This document shows, one piece after another, positions 51,007-59,277 of a DNA stretch of 64,000 nucleotides. Both the position numbers and the translations under genes were made by a program. This DNA is from Hallerella sp963652365 (GTDB lineage Bacteria; Fibrobacterota; Fibrobacteria; Fibrobacterales; Fibrobacteraceae). The first letter of the stretch is position 1; each line of letters starts with the position of its first letter. The notes beneath the pieces were generated by a model, which saw only the letters and a program-made list of their open reading frames with translations, was not told the DNA's origin and searched no databases. Location of the stretch: NCBI GenBank assembly GCA_963652365.1, contig CAVJTH010000010.1:1-64000 (forward strand), written 5' to 3'.

Positions 51007-52416
51007 ATGGCGAGTGAACAGGAAAATTACGAATACGCGGGCCGATCGACCCCGCAGGCGGTCGATGCCGAAGTCGCCTTTCTCGGCGGCGTGATCCAGG
51101 ATACGAACGCCCTTTCGGAAGTCATCTCGCTTCTCGACCCCGAGGACTTTTACCAGGAACGTCACCGCATTATCTGGGATGTCCTGCGAAAGCAATCCCA
51201 GCTGAACATTCCGATAGGCATCGTGACCTTGTCCGCCGCGCTCGAAAAGGAGAACAAGCTGGAAACGGTCGGTGGCAGGGATTATCTTCTCCGCTTGATC
51301 GAATCCGTGGGAAGCGCTGCCCAGGCGAAAGTCCATGCGGAGCTGATTCGCAAGAAATCGACGATGCGCAAGCTGATCGCTTCGGCGACAAGCGCCATCC
51401 GCGAAGCGGAAGATCCGGCTTCCGAACCGGACGAGGTGATTTCGAAAGTGGAAGGCGATATCATGGCGCTCGCCGAAAGGCAGGTGAAGGATTCGCTCCG
51501 CCCGGCGAGTGTCGTCGTCGAAGAAGTTCTGAAAGCGCTCGAAAACCGGAAGGACGGTCTTTCGGGATGCCCGACGGGCTTTACGGACCTTGACCGTCTG
51601 ACGAACGGCCTGCAACCGTCGGACCTGATCATTCTCGCGGGACGTCCGGGCATGGGAAAGTCTGCGTTTGCGCTGACGCTCGCGTCGAATTCAAGCTTCA
51701 ACTATGGAAAGCGCGTCGCCTTCTTCAGCCTGGAAATGGGAGCGGAACAGCTGATGCAGCGTATCCTCTGCTCGATGGCGGGAATCGAGCTTTCCAAGTT
51801 TCGCGCGAACAAGCTGAACCGCGACGAATATTCGAAGCTGCCGGGCATCGCAAGCCGCATCATGCAGACGAATACGCTCTACGTCGATGACAATCTGGAC
51901 CTGGGCATCATGGAACTTCTTTCCAAGTGCCGAAGCCTCAAGCGAAAGGTCGGCCTCGATCTGGTGATCGTCGATTATCTCCAGCTGATGAAGACGGGTC
52001 GCGAAGAGAACCGCGCTGTCGCCGTCGGCGCGATTTCCCGCGGCCTGAAGATCTTGGCGAAGGACCTGAAAATCCCGGTCATCGCGCTTGCGCAGCTTTC
52101 CCGAAAGACCGAGGATCGTGCCGATTCCGCCCGTGGAGGAAAGACCCGTCCACAGCTTTCGGACTTGCGCGAATCCGGATCGATCGAACAGGATGCGGAC
52201 ATGGTCTGGTTCATCGAGCGTCCGTTCTACCGCAGCCATGACGAAGCCGACAAGAACAAGGCGCAGCTCCTGGTGGCGAAGCATCGTAACGGATCGACTG
52301 CGGACATCGACCTGACCTGGATTCCGCAATACACGCGATTCGAGAACTACATCGCCGAGGACGAGGGATCGGGAATGGTCGATGCGAACATGGGCTTTGG
52401 GGATCTCGAAGGGTAG
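51007..52416 (+). CDS. dnaB: Replicative DNA helicase
   Basis: 469 residues from ATG 51007, since AGGAT is 9 bases upstream (TTG 51001 is too close). N-terminal domain PQAVDAEVAFLGGVIQD; RecA-like core with Walker A GRPGMGKSAFALTLA, FSLEMGAEQLMQR, Walker B LVIVDYLQLM, and LRESGSIEQDADMVWFIER. It unwinds DNA at replication forks. TAAATT about 19 bases before the ATG could be its -10 box. mlaE starts 5 bases after its stop. Confidence 0.96.
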   Translation: MASEQENYEYAGRSTPQAVDAEVAFLGGVIQDTNALSEVISLLDPEDFYQERHRIIWDVLRKQSQLNIPIGIVTLSAALEKENKLETVGGRDYLLRLIESVGSAAQAKVHAELIRKKSTMRKLIASATSAIREAEDPASEPDEVISKVEGDIMALAERQVKDSLRPASVVVEEVLKALENRKDGLSGCPTGFTDLDRLTNGLQPSDLIILAGRPGMGKSAFALTLASNSSFNYGKRVAFFSLEMGAEQLMQRILCSMAGIELSKFRANKLNRDEYSKLPGIASRIMQTNTLYVDDNLDLGIMELLSKCRSLKRKVGLDLVIVDYLQLMKTGREENRAVAVGAISRGLKILAKDLKIPVIALAQLSRKTEDRADSARGGKTRPQLSDLRESGSIEQDADMVWFIERPFYRSHDEADKNKAQLLVAKHRNGSTADIDLTWIPQYTRFENYIAEDEGSGMVDANMGFGDLEG

Positions 52417-52421
52417 AACCG

Positions 52422-53204
52422 ATGAACGTCTTGTTTACGCCGCTCCGTTGCCTGGGTCAAATCGTCGTTTCCGGAATTTCGAGCGTGGGCGAACTGTTTT
52501 GCATCCTCTATTTCACGATTCGCCAGGTTCCGTATGTCTTCCGGAACTGGAATCTTGTCCTCAAGCAAATGGTTTCGATCGGCGTCTCGTCGGTTCCGCT
52601 TCTTTTCGTCACGTCCATTTTTACGGGAATGGTGGCGACCGTACAGGCGTCCTTCCAGTTTCGCGGGCTTGTCGCCGACAAGTGGGTGGGAACCGCCGCC
52701 TGCAAGATGGTCCTGATCGAATTGGGGCCTCTTCTTGCCGCTCTGGTCCTTGCCGGGCGCGTCGGCAGCGCGCTTGCCGCGGAAATCGCTTCGATGAGAG
52801 AAAAGGAAGAACTCGATGCGCACGAGGTTCTGGACCTGAATCCGTATCGCTATCTCGCGATGCCCCGTTTTGTCGCCTTCTTTTCCATGGTGCCGTGTCT
52901 CACGATCATTTCGAACTGTCTTGCGCTCATCGGAGGCTGGATTGTCGCCGTGCTCGCCCTGGACATTTCGTCATACACGTTCTACACGGGAATGCAATAC
53001 CTGTTCAATCCCAGGGATCTTTTTGGCGGCGTGCTCAAGTCCTTCGTTTTCGGAATCGTCATCTTTCTGCTCGGCTGGTTTCACGGGATGAATGCCGCTC
53101 CCGGGGCAAAGGGCGTCGGTCTGGCGACAAAGGATTCTGTGGTTTCCTGTTGCCTGATGATCCTGATCCTGGACCTTGCGACAGACGCGGTTCTCTTCCA
53201 GTAG
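52422..53204 (+). CDS. mlaE: MlaE-type lipid ABC permease
   Basis: 260 residues with five to six helices. MlaE hallmarks: LFVTSIFTGMVATVQASFQF, ELGPLLAALVLAGRVGSALAAEIASMREKEELDA, LNPYRYLAMPRFVAFFSMVPCL and a final hydrophobic stretch. It is the inner-membrane subunit of the Mla phospholipid transporter that keeps outer-membrane lipid asymmetry. mlaF follows after 8 bases; the mlaD gene expected next is not seen. Confidence 0.93.
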   Translation: MNVLFTPLRCLGQIVVSGISSVGELFCILYFTIRQVPYVFRNWNLVLKQMVSIGVSSVPLLFVTSIFTGMVATVQASFQFRGLVADKWVGTAACKMVLIELGPLLAALVLAGRVGSALAAEIASMREKEELDAHEVLDLNPYRYLAMPRFVAFFSMVPCLTIISNCLALIGGWIVAVLALDISSYTFYTGMQYLFNPRDLFGGVLKSFVFGIVIFLLGWFHGMNAAPGAKGVGLATKDSVVSCCLMILILDLATDAVLFQ

Positions 53205-53212
53205 GTTACTTT

Positions 53213-54010
53213 ATGCCAAATGTAGCGATCGATCCAAGCGACATCATGATTCAGCTTCGTGGCCTGAAAAAGAATTTCGGTGCGCAGATGGTTCTCGCGG
53301 ACGTGAACCTCGATATCCGCCGCGGAGAAACGATGGTGATCATCGGGCAGTCGGGCGGTGGAAAGTCGGTTATCCTGAAGCACATGATCGGGCTTTTGCA
53401 ACCTGATGACGGCGAAGTGGTCGTCGATGGAGTCACCATCAGCACGTCTCGCTCTTTCGATACGCGAACCATTCGCAAGAAGATGGGAATGCTTTTTCAG
53501 AGTGGCGCGCTTTTCGACAGCATGGATACAGGCGAAAATATCGCGTTTGCCCTTCGCGAACATCACCCCGAGCTTTCCGAGAAAGAGGTGCAGGACGTGG
53601 TGACGGAAAAGCTCAAGCTGATAAATCTCGTCCCGGAATTTCGGACAAAGATGCCGAGTGAACTTTCGGGGGGAATGCGCAAGCGGGTCGCTTTGGCACG
53701 GGCGATTGCCCTGAATCCGGAAATCCTTCTCTACGACGAACCGACGACGGGTCTCGATCCGATTACGAGCGATGTCATCAACGACCTCATCCTCGACATG
53801 CAGAAAAAGCTCGGAGTGACGTCGGTCGTGGTGACGCATGACATGGTGAGCGCCTTCAAGGTCGCGGACCGCATCGCGATGCTTTACAAGGGCCGGATCA
53901 TCGAAGTGGGAACCGTCGAGGAAATCAAGAATACGACAAACCCGTTCGTGAAGCAGTTCATCACGGGAAAGCGCAAGATCAATCCGGAAGAGAACATGTC
54001 CAGAGCTTAG
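53213..54010 (+). CDS. mlaF: MlaF-type ABC ATP-binding protein
   Basis: 265 residues from ATG 53213. Walker A IIGQSGGGKSVIL, Q-loop GMLFQSGALFDSMDTGENIAF, signature ELSGGMRKRVALARAIA, Walker B EILLYDEPTTGLDP, and the His switch VVTHDMVSAF. SGALFDSM and the C-terminal TTNPFVKQFI are typical of MlaF. It drives lipid transport with MlaE. The mosaic repeat block C follows. Confidence 0.93.
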   Translation: MPNVAIDPSDIMIQLRGLKKNFGAQMVLADVNLDIRRGETMVIIGQSGGGKSVILKHMIGLLQPDDGEVVVDGVTISTSRSFDTRTIRKKMGMLFQSGALFDSMDTGENIAFALREHHPELSEKEVQDVVTEKLKLINLVPEFRTKMPSELSGGMRKRVALARAIALNPEILLYDEPTTGLDPITSDVINDLILDMQKKLGVTSVVVTHDMVSAFKVADRIAMLYKGRIIEVGTVEEIKNTTNPFVKQFITGKRKINPEENMSRA

Positions 54011-54019
54011 TTCAGAATT

Positions 54020-54572
54020 TAGTCCAGAGTGCTTGGTGGATAGTGATTGGTGCTTAGCTTTGCAGAGCGAGCCGTTACTTTCTGCCGAAAGGCTTTTGGC
54101 GTTGCACGTCTAGGCTTTTTCGCGAAGCGAACTCTTTTCCGCCTGGCGGCGGAGGTTGACGCCTACCCGGCGTTCAGAGCTTAGTGGATAGTGATTAGTG
54201 CATAGAATTCACAGCGGTCCGCTTTGCGTTAGAACCTAAATGTCCACAGAACTCCACTCTCCACTCTTCACACTCAACTCTTAACTAAGTTCTCAGCTCT
54301 AAGTTCTGACTCCCCCTTCCTTGCATCCACCCCCTCGGCCACGCTTTTTAGAACAGCGGACGTTTAGATTTAGGGAACAGGGAGTATTTGCGGACATCTA
54401 AACTTTTGGAAACAGGTTGGCGAGCTTGTCAAGCAAAACACACAACTCCAAGTTCCGCTTAAGCAGAACTTAGATGTCTGCATAACTCCACTCTTCACTC
54501 TCAACACTCAACTGATTCCTGATTCCTGTTTCCTCTCTACTATCCACTATCCACTAATATCTAATCTCTAGG
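54020..54572. repeat. Intergenic mosaic repeat, block C
   Basis: The 622-base gap 54011-54632 has no gene. GC-rich modules (54070-54180 with GCCTGGCGGCGGAGG and CGCCTACCCGGCG; 54311-54352 with CTTCCTTGCATCCACCCCCT) alternate with pyrimidine-rich words (AACTCCACTCTCCACTC, CACACTCAACTC, GATTCCTGATTCCTGTTTCC, TATCCACTATCCACTAA). The order differs from block A. The block ends just before a promoter. Confidence 0.75.
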
Positions 54573-54574
54573 CT

Positions 54575-54602
54575 CTGACATCCCGGAATATTTTTTTAAA
54601 TT
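54575..54602 (+). promoter_or_regulatory. Probable promoter of the Ser-rich lipoprotein gene
   Basis: CTGACA (54575-54580), a 16-base spacer and TAAATT (54597-54602) lie at the right edge of block C. The leader would be about 23 bases and carries GAGGT. Confidence 0.5.
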
Positions 54603-54632
54603 GTCTGCAACAGGAATCGAGGTCTTTCGAAA

Positions 54633-55406
54633 ATGAAAAAGAAATGGATTTTAGCAGAAATCGCCTTTGCCCTGGGATGCTTGGTCGCTTGCGGCGATGG
54701 CGACGTTTCAAAGCCGACCAGCGAAGATGAATCCCTGTATTACTTGCAGGATGCGGATTACTATGCCGGTTTGATGAGCTCCGCGATGGAAGCTTGCAAA
54801 AGCGATCCGACCTGTGCGGGAAAGATCGGCGGCAGCGAAAGTTCGAGTTCAAGCGAAGCGTCCAGCAGTTCGTTCGTGTCGGAGTCCAGTTCGCAAGGCG
54901 GTTCGAGCCTCGCGGAATCGAGTTCGTCGGAGATTCTTTCGAGTAGCGCTGCGATGTCTTCCAGCTCATCGGAATCCAGCAGTTCCGCTGCGGCATCGAG
55001 CTCTTCGGAAGCGGCGTCGAGCTCTTCGGAAGCGTCATCGAGCTCGTCGGAAGCGGCGTCGAGCTCTTCGGAAGCGGCGTCGAGCTCTTCGGAAGCGGCG
55101 TCGAGCTCTTCGGAAGAAGCTTCCAGCTCTTCGGGTTCGGAGATTGTCTATACGGACAAGACTTTGGATTACGGCAACGAGGAAGTCGAAATTTCTGCCG
55201 GAGCCTATCATATCTATTCGACGAACCAGTGGTCGGGCGTCTTGCGCTGCAAGGCGAATGTCGAAACGGAGGTGCTTGTCGAGGGTAAGTCGGTGACGAT
55301 TGGAACATCCTTGAATAGCGTTGATGGGGCGAATCCGCGGACGAATGTCTATGTAACCTTGATCGTTCCGGAAAATAAGTCCATCTTCTGCAAGGCAGAA
55401 TGGTAA
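54633..55406 (+). CDS. Ser-rich lipoprotein, first of two paralogues
   Basis: 257 residues. Lipobox LGCLVAC near residue 21. Residues 22-70 (GDGDVSKPTSEDE ... YYAGLMSSAMEACKSDPTCA) match the next gene. Residues 70-175 are a Ser linker; within it bases 54990-55137 hold a 21-bp tandem repeat encoding AASSSSE. The C-terminal domain (about 80 residues) looks beta-rich and ends in CKAEW. Poly-Ser linkers join domains in secreted Fibrobacter proteins. GAGGT precedes the ATG. Function unknown; surface exposure is likely. Confidence 0.75.
   Translation: MKKKWILAEIAFALGCLVACGDGDVSKPTSEDESLYYLQDADYYAGLMSSAMEACKSDPTCAGKIGGSESSSSSEASSSSFVSESSSQGGSSLAESSSSEILSSSAAMSSSSSESSSSAAASSSSEAASSSSEASSSSSEAASSSSEAASSSSEAASSSSEEASSSSGSEIVYTDKTLDYGNEEVEISAGAYHIYSTNQWSGVLRCKANVETEVLVEGKSVTIGTSLNSVDGANPRTNVYVTLIVPENKSIFCKAEW
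54990..55137 (+). repeat. 21-bp tandem repeat coding for AASSSSE
   Basis: The unit GCGGCGTCGAGCTCTTCGGAA recurs about six to seven times with small changes inside the lipoprotein gene. It could expand or shrink by slippage and change linker length. Confidence 0.75.
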
Positions 55407-55423
55407 TTTTTGGCAATGCTCCC

Positions 55424-55455
55424 GAGACCCTGAAAAACGGGTCTCTTTTTTTTTT
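55424..55455 (+). terminator. Terminator
   Basis: GAGACCC (55424-55430) pairs perfectly with GGGTCTC (55439-55445) around an 8-base loop, and a run of T follows. Confidence 0.85.
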
Positions 55456-55596
55456 GTAAAAATAAATTTACGAGTTTATCGAAAGCCCTGAGTTTTTGCG
55501 CGGGGCTGTTGCGCTTTCGGAATAAAAAAGGTAAATTCTCTCTGTATTTCGGCAAATTCTAAAGTTAGAGCTTGCCACAAGAAAGAGGCCTTTCTG

Positions 55597-56808
55597 ATGA
55601 AAAAAAGATATTTAGGAATCGCTCTGGCTACGCTTGTCGGTGGAGCCTTTGTCGCCTGTGGCAGCGGGGATGTTTCGAAACCGACGGGCGAAGATGAAGG
55701 AAATACCGTGATCTTCGATAGTTCGTACTACGCGAACCGTCTTGACGATGCGACGAAGGCATGCGAGCTGGATCCTGCCTGTGCGGCCAAGATGAACGGC
55801 GTCTCGTCGGTTGCAGCGGCTTCTTCGAGTTCGTCGGAAATCATCGAACCGGATTCCTCCCCGGCGAGTTCCTCGGCAACGACTCCTGTGCCGGTGAGCA
55901 GTTCCACGCTGATCAACTTTTCGAGCGCGAGCGTCCCGACGAGTTCCGCGACCATCGGGGGCAGTTCTTCGTCGATTGTCTCTGACGGGACGGTGAACGG
56001 AACCTGTGCGCCTGCATCGTCTCCGATTGAAAAGGGAGCCTCGGCCACATGGAAGTTTACGGTCGATCCGAACTTAGGCTTGAATGTCGTGATGAAAACT
56101 TCGAGCGTTTCATACGAATGGACAATGCCCAACGCTTCGGAAACTTCTGCTTCGGGAATTGGCTTGAAGGAAGTTTCTGCAACCTATGCGTCTTCGGGTG
56201 ATTTCTTGGCAACGCTTGTTGTCGATGGCAATACGGTCCAATGTTCTCCGCTGCACGTGAACGGCGCGAAGATCTCCGGTTGCGAATGCGTCGCGGATGC
56301 TTCGACGGTCGATGTGGCGAGCGGCTCGGCGACTGCGACATGGACGGTTTCCGGTTGCACGACCGACGCGACGATTACCGGCTATACCTGGGCCGACGCG
56401 ACCGGTTCGGGAATTTCGGCAACGGCGACGCTCTCGAAGAAGGGCGAATCGATCGCTCCGACCGTGACGGTCAAGAACGACGACAACACGGAACTGGCGG
56501 TCACCTGTCCCGCGGTCAAAGCCACGGATTCCAGCGCACCGGAGTATGAGATTGATAAAACAGGAGTTTCAATTCCAAGCGGAAGTTGTGGAACTGTGAC
56601 AGTTGCTGGTAATCTTAGAATAAATACGGCCGGATGGCAGGCTACCGATTGTAGCATAGTCTTGACTATCGGCAGCAATCAACAGGAAAAAACTTTTACA
56701 AACTGCAATTTTAGTAATGAACTTCCCACAGCAGTAAAGGTTGGTGATCAAGCATGTGTAGAAATTACAGGTGCGGAATCTGTTAAGGTTGTTATAACTG
56801 AGTGGTAA
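55597..56808 (+). CDS. Ser-rich lipoprotein, second of two paralogues
   Basis: 403 residues. Lipobox GGAFVAC near residue 21, then GSGDVSKPTGEDE and SYYANRLDDATKACELDPACA as in the previous gene. A shorter Ser/Pro linker (residues 70-130) follows, then two Ig-like stretches with Cys pairs (CAPASSPIEKGASATWKF, CVADASTVDVASGSATATW). Bases after about 56545 become AT-rich with different codon use, suggesting that the last 88 residues were joined from elsewhere. The end VVITEW resembles the CKAEW ending of the paralogue. AGAGG lies 8 bases before the ATG. Confidence 0.75.
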   Translation: MKKRYLGIALATLVGGAFVACGSGDVSKPTGEDEGNTVIFDSSYYANRLDDATKACELDPACAAKMNGVSSVAAASSSSSEIIEPDSSPASSSATTPVPVSSSTLINFSSASVPTSSATIGGSSSSIVSDGTVNGTCAPASSPIEKGASATWKFTVDPNLGLNVVMKTSSVSYEWTMPNASETSASGIGLKEVSATYASSGDFLATLVVDGNTVQCSPLHVNGAKISGCECVADASTVDVASGSATATWTVSGCTTDATITGYTWADATGSGISATATLSKKGESIAPTVTVKNDDNTELAVTCPAVKATDSSAPEYEIDKTGVSIPSGSCGTVTVAGNLRINTAGWQATDCSIVLTIGSNQQEKTFTNCNFSNELPTAVKVGDQACVEITGAESVKVVITEW

Positions 56809-56835
56809 AAGAATCTAAGTCTATTTTTTAATTTT

Positions 56836-56860
56836 CGCCCTTCTTCGGAGGGGCGTTTTT
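56836..56860 (+). terminator. Terminator
   Basis: CGCCC (56836-56840) pairs with GGGCG (56851-56855), extended by TC/GA across a TTCG loop, and is followed by TTTTT. Confidence 0.75.
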
Positions 56861-56872
56861 GCTTGTTGCCAG

Positions 56873-57117
56873 AAAGAGGAAACAGGAATCAATTGAGTGT
56901 GAAGTGTTGAGAGTGGAGTGTGGAGTTTCTCGGACATTTAGGTTCTAACGTGAGTCAGAACTTAGAACTGAGAACTTAGTTGAGAGTTGAGTGTGAAGAG
57001 TTGAGTGTGGAGTTCTGCGAACATCTAGGTTCTAGCGTGAAAAGTTCGCTGGGATTTCTAAGTTCTAAGCTCTCTCTACTAAGCTCTGAACAAGCCCCTC
57101 GCCGGGTAGGCGCCTAT
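56873..57117. repeat. Intergenic mosaic repeat, block D (inverted relative to block C)
   Basis: The 309-base gap 56809-57117 holds a terminator and this block. Purine-rich words (GGAAACAGGAATCAATTGAG, GTGTGAAGAGTTGAGTGTGG, GTTCTGCGAACATCTAGG) occur twice. It ends with CGCCGGGTAGGCGCCTATTC, the reverse complement of a GC-rich word in block C. Blocks C and D thus flank the lipoprotein pair as inverted copies. Confidence 0.75.
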
Positions 57118-59277
57118 TCACAAAAATTCAAACAGGATAATCCCGGGAACCTTTCCCGTCCCGAGCCATGATTCCAGGTATTCTTCGAGCGGGTGGTCGA
57201 GGACCTTGCCGAACTTGAAGGAGGCATCCCGCAGAACGGGCTTCTGGCCTTTGTCCAAAAGCAGAAATCCGACATGGAACGTGTCGATGATCTTCAGTCG
57301 GCTGACAAATCCTACGCCGCGTACCGTGCTTTCTCCTTGCCACGGGCTTTTCGAAAATTCGATCGCTCTTTCTAGCGGAAGATAGCGGAGGTAGAGGTTC
57401 GGGTCGTTTTCGGAATGGGAAATCCCCTTGTCGCGAAAAAACTTCTTCTTGGGAAGCGTCCGCGTTTCCGCCGTGTCGTTCGGCAAAAAGACTTGCCGGG
57501 CAAAGATTCCCTCGCCGAGCCAGTCTTCGACAAAGTAATGCTTGCGAAACCTGTATGCGATCTTCCCGTCGAAGTAGCGGATTCTTTGCAGAGTCCCGAA
57601 GAGGCTGTCGAGCGTTGCGCTCCTGGATAGCGCAAGAACGTGTTCGATGAACGTCACGCAGTCGAGCGAATCCGTGTTCACGAGCGGCTTCGGTTCGAGC
57701 GTGTCGAGGTAGCCTTCGCCGGTCGGGCCTAGAAGGTAGGGCTTTCCCAAAAATTGCCCGGAAAAGAATCGAATCCGGTTGGAAAGCCCGCTGACGGATG
57801 CGCCTTGCAGGTAGAGTTCCCGCATTCGCAACAGCGAAGCGTAGCCGTTGTTCGCCGCGCGATAGATGCAGGACCAGATGGAATCCAGAGCGTCCTTGCT
57901 CTTGCCGTCCGGGATTTTTCCCGTTTCGTTTAGGTAGGTCGCGATCGCGAGCGTGTCGCCGTCGATTGTGGGCATGTAGCCGACCAGTCCGTGGGTCTCG
58001 TTGATGAATCCCGTCTTGAAGCGGATTCTCCAGGCGTATTCCAGATTCTGCATCCGCTTGTAGCCGCTGCCGATTCCCGGTCCCGCGAAGCTTTGGATGT
58101 AGAACTTTCCCTTGGGATGATGCGCCATCTTGGCGAGGAGTTCCGTTTTCGCCGAGGGCTTTACCTTGTTTTGGGGAGAAAGTCCGCTGCCGTCAAGGAC
58201 CTGGAAGCCTTCCGGGGAAATTCCAAGCCTCTGCAGAAATTCGCGCTCGGCTCTTTTGCCGTTTTCCACGTTGCCGTCCTGGAACTTTTTCGCGGCGAGA
58301 TTTCGGAAAAGCGCTTCGGCGTGGAGATTCTGGCTTCGCTGGTTGATTTCGTCGAGCAGGCTGAGGAGCGGCGCACCGGAAACATCGAACGCGTAAAGGG
58401 GAAGTCCGCTTTGCGCCAGGGGATTTTCCCTGTAGGCGATTCCCGCGTCCTGCAAGGCCCGGATAAACGCGACCTGGAAATATCGGTTGGGATTTCTGAC
58501 GGGAATGGCGATGCCCGCTTCGCCGGCCTTTACTCCGATGGTTCCCGAAATTCGGATGACGGAAGAATCCGCGTCGAGCGAATAGACGTAGCGACGCCTC
58601 GAACCTTTTCCCGTCGTTAACTTGTTCACGATCCGAACGTAGCCGATATCCGGTTCGACCGTGACGCTTGCCGTGTCGCCAATCTTTTCTCCCGGAGCGA
58701 TTCGTACGAGCGCGCAGTTGTCGTTGAAGAGAAGCGGCGTGACTTCTGCGCCGTACCAGGCGTCGTAATAGTTGCTCCGCCAGTGTTCCGGCTTGCGCGG
58801 TCCCGAAAAGAAGGTCGTGTCGAGTTCGATCCTTGCGTCGAGCGTGTCGATGCCTTTTTGCCGGATGGAATCGGCGAGAACGCGTAGCAGGTAAAAGGGT
58901 TCCGGGTAATACCGGCCAGAGATGTTCGGGTCGCCTTCGCCTCTCAGACGGAGAATGCCGTGAAAGGTTTTCCCGGAAACGCTTCCTTCGAGAAAGAGCT
59001 TTGTCCGTGGGCTGTAATCCAGAGGAAATTCGTCGAGTGCCGTTGCCGTCGTAAGCGTCTTGAGCGTGCTTGCCGGCGTAAAGAAGGAATCCGCCTGGAA
59101 TTCGGCAACTTGATTTCCCGAGCGGACGGAGCGGATGGAAAGTCCAAACTTCGCGCCGGGAACCATGGAATCGACGATAGCCATGTAATCGCTTGGCGAA
59201 ATGGTCTTTCGAGGCGTCCAGGCGAAGGCGCTCGACAGTGCTCCCGCGGCAAGAAGGAATGCGCCGAGAACTTTCAT
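57118..59277 (-). CDS. dacB: PBP4-type D-Ala-D-Ala carboxypeptidase/endopeptidase fused to DUF1460 domain
   Basis: 719 residues from ATG 59277, overlapping aroA by 4 bases. A signal peptide (residues 1-19) leads into a complete S13 peptidase: Ser70-x-x-Lys73 (TPASTLKTL), Ser315-Gln-Asn317 and Lys421-Thr-Gly423. From about residue 480 a second domain with LDCVTFIEHVLALSRS (Cys540) and DTFHVGFLL (His668) matches DUF1460, an NlpC/P60-like N-acetylmuramoyl-L-alanine amidase family. DacB proteins normally end near residue 480. One exported protein thus combines peptide-bridge cleavage with a possible amidase. Confidence 0.88.
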   Translation of the reverse strand: MKVLGAFLLAAGALSSAFAWTPRKTISPSDYMAIVDSMVPGAKFGLSIRSVRSGNQVAEFQADSFFTPASTLKTLTTATALDEFPLDYSPRTKLFLEGSVSGKTFHGILRLRGEGDPNISGRYYPEPFYLLRVLADSIRQKGIDTLDARIELDTTFFSGPRKPEHWRSNYYDAWYGAEVTPLLFNDNCALVRIAPGEKIGDTASVTVEPDIGYVRIVNKLTTGKGSRRRYVYSLDADSSVIRISGTIGVKAGEAGIAIPVRNPNRYFQVAFIRALQDAGIAYRENPLAQSGLPLYAFDVSGAPLLSLLDEINQRSQNLHAEALFRNLAAKKFQDGNVENGKRAEREFLQRLGISPEGFQVLDGSGLSPQNKVKPSAKTELLAKMAHHPKGKFYIQSFAGPGIGSGYKRMQNLEYAWRIRFKTGFINETHGLVGYMPTIDGDTLAIATYLNETGKIPDGKSKDALDSIWSCIYRAANNGYASLLRMRELYLQGASVSGLSNRIRFFSGQFLGKPYLLGPTGEGYLDTLEPKPLVNTDSLDCVTFIEHVLALSRSATLDSLFGTLQRIRYFDGKIAYRFRKHYFVEDWLGEGIFARQVFLPNDTAETRTLPKKKFFRDKGISHSENDPNLYLRYLPLERAIEFSKSPWQGESTVRGVGFVSRLKIIDTFHVGFLLLDKGQKPVLRDASFKFGKVLDHPLEEYLESWLGTGKVPGIILFEFL

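Noticed and set aside
54990..55137. Regular repeats that could suggest a CRISPR array
   Set aside because: Units are contiguous without spacers and encode the AASSSSE linker in frame.
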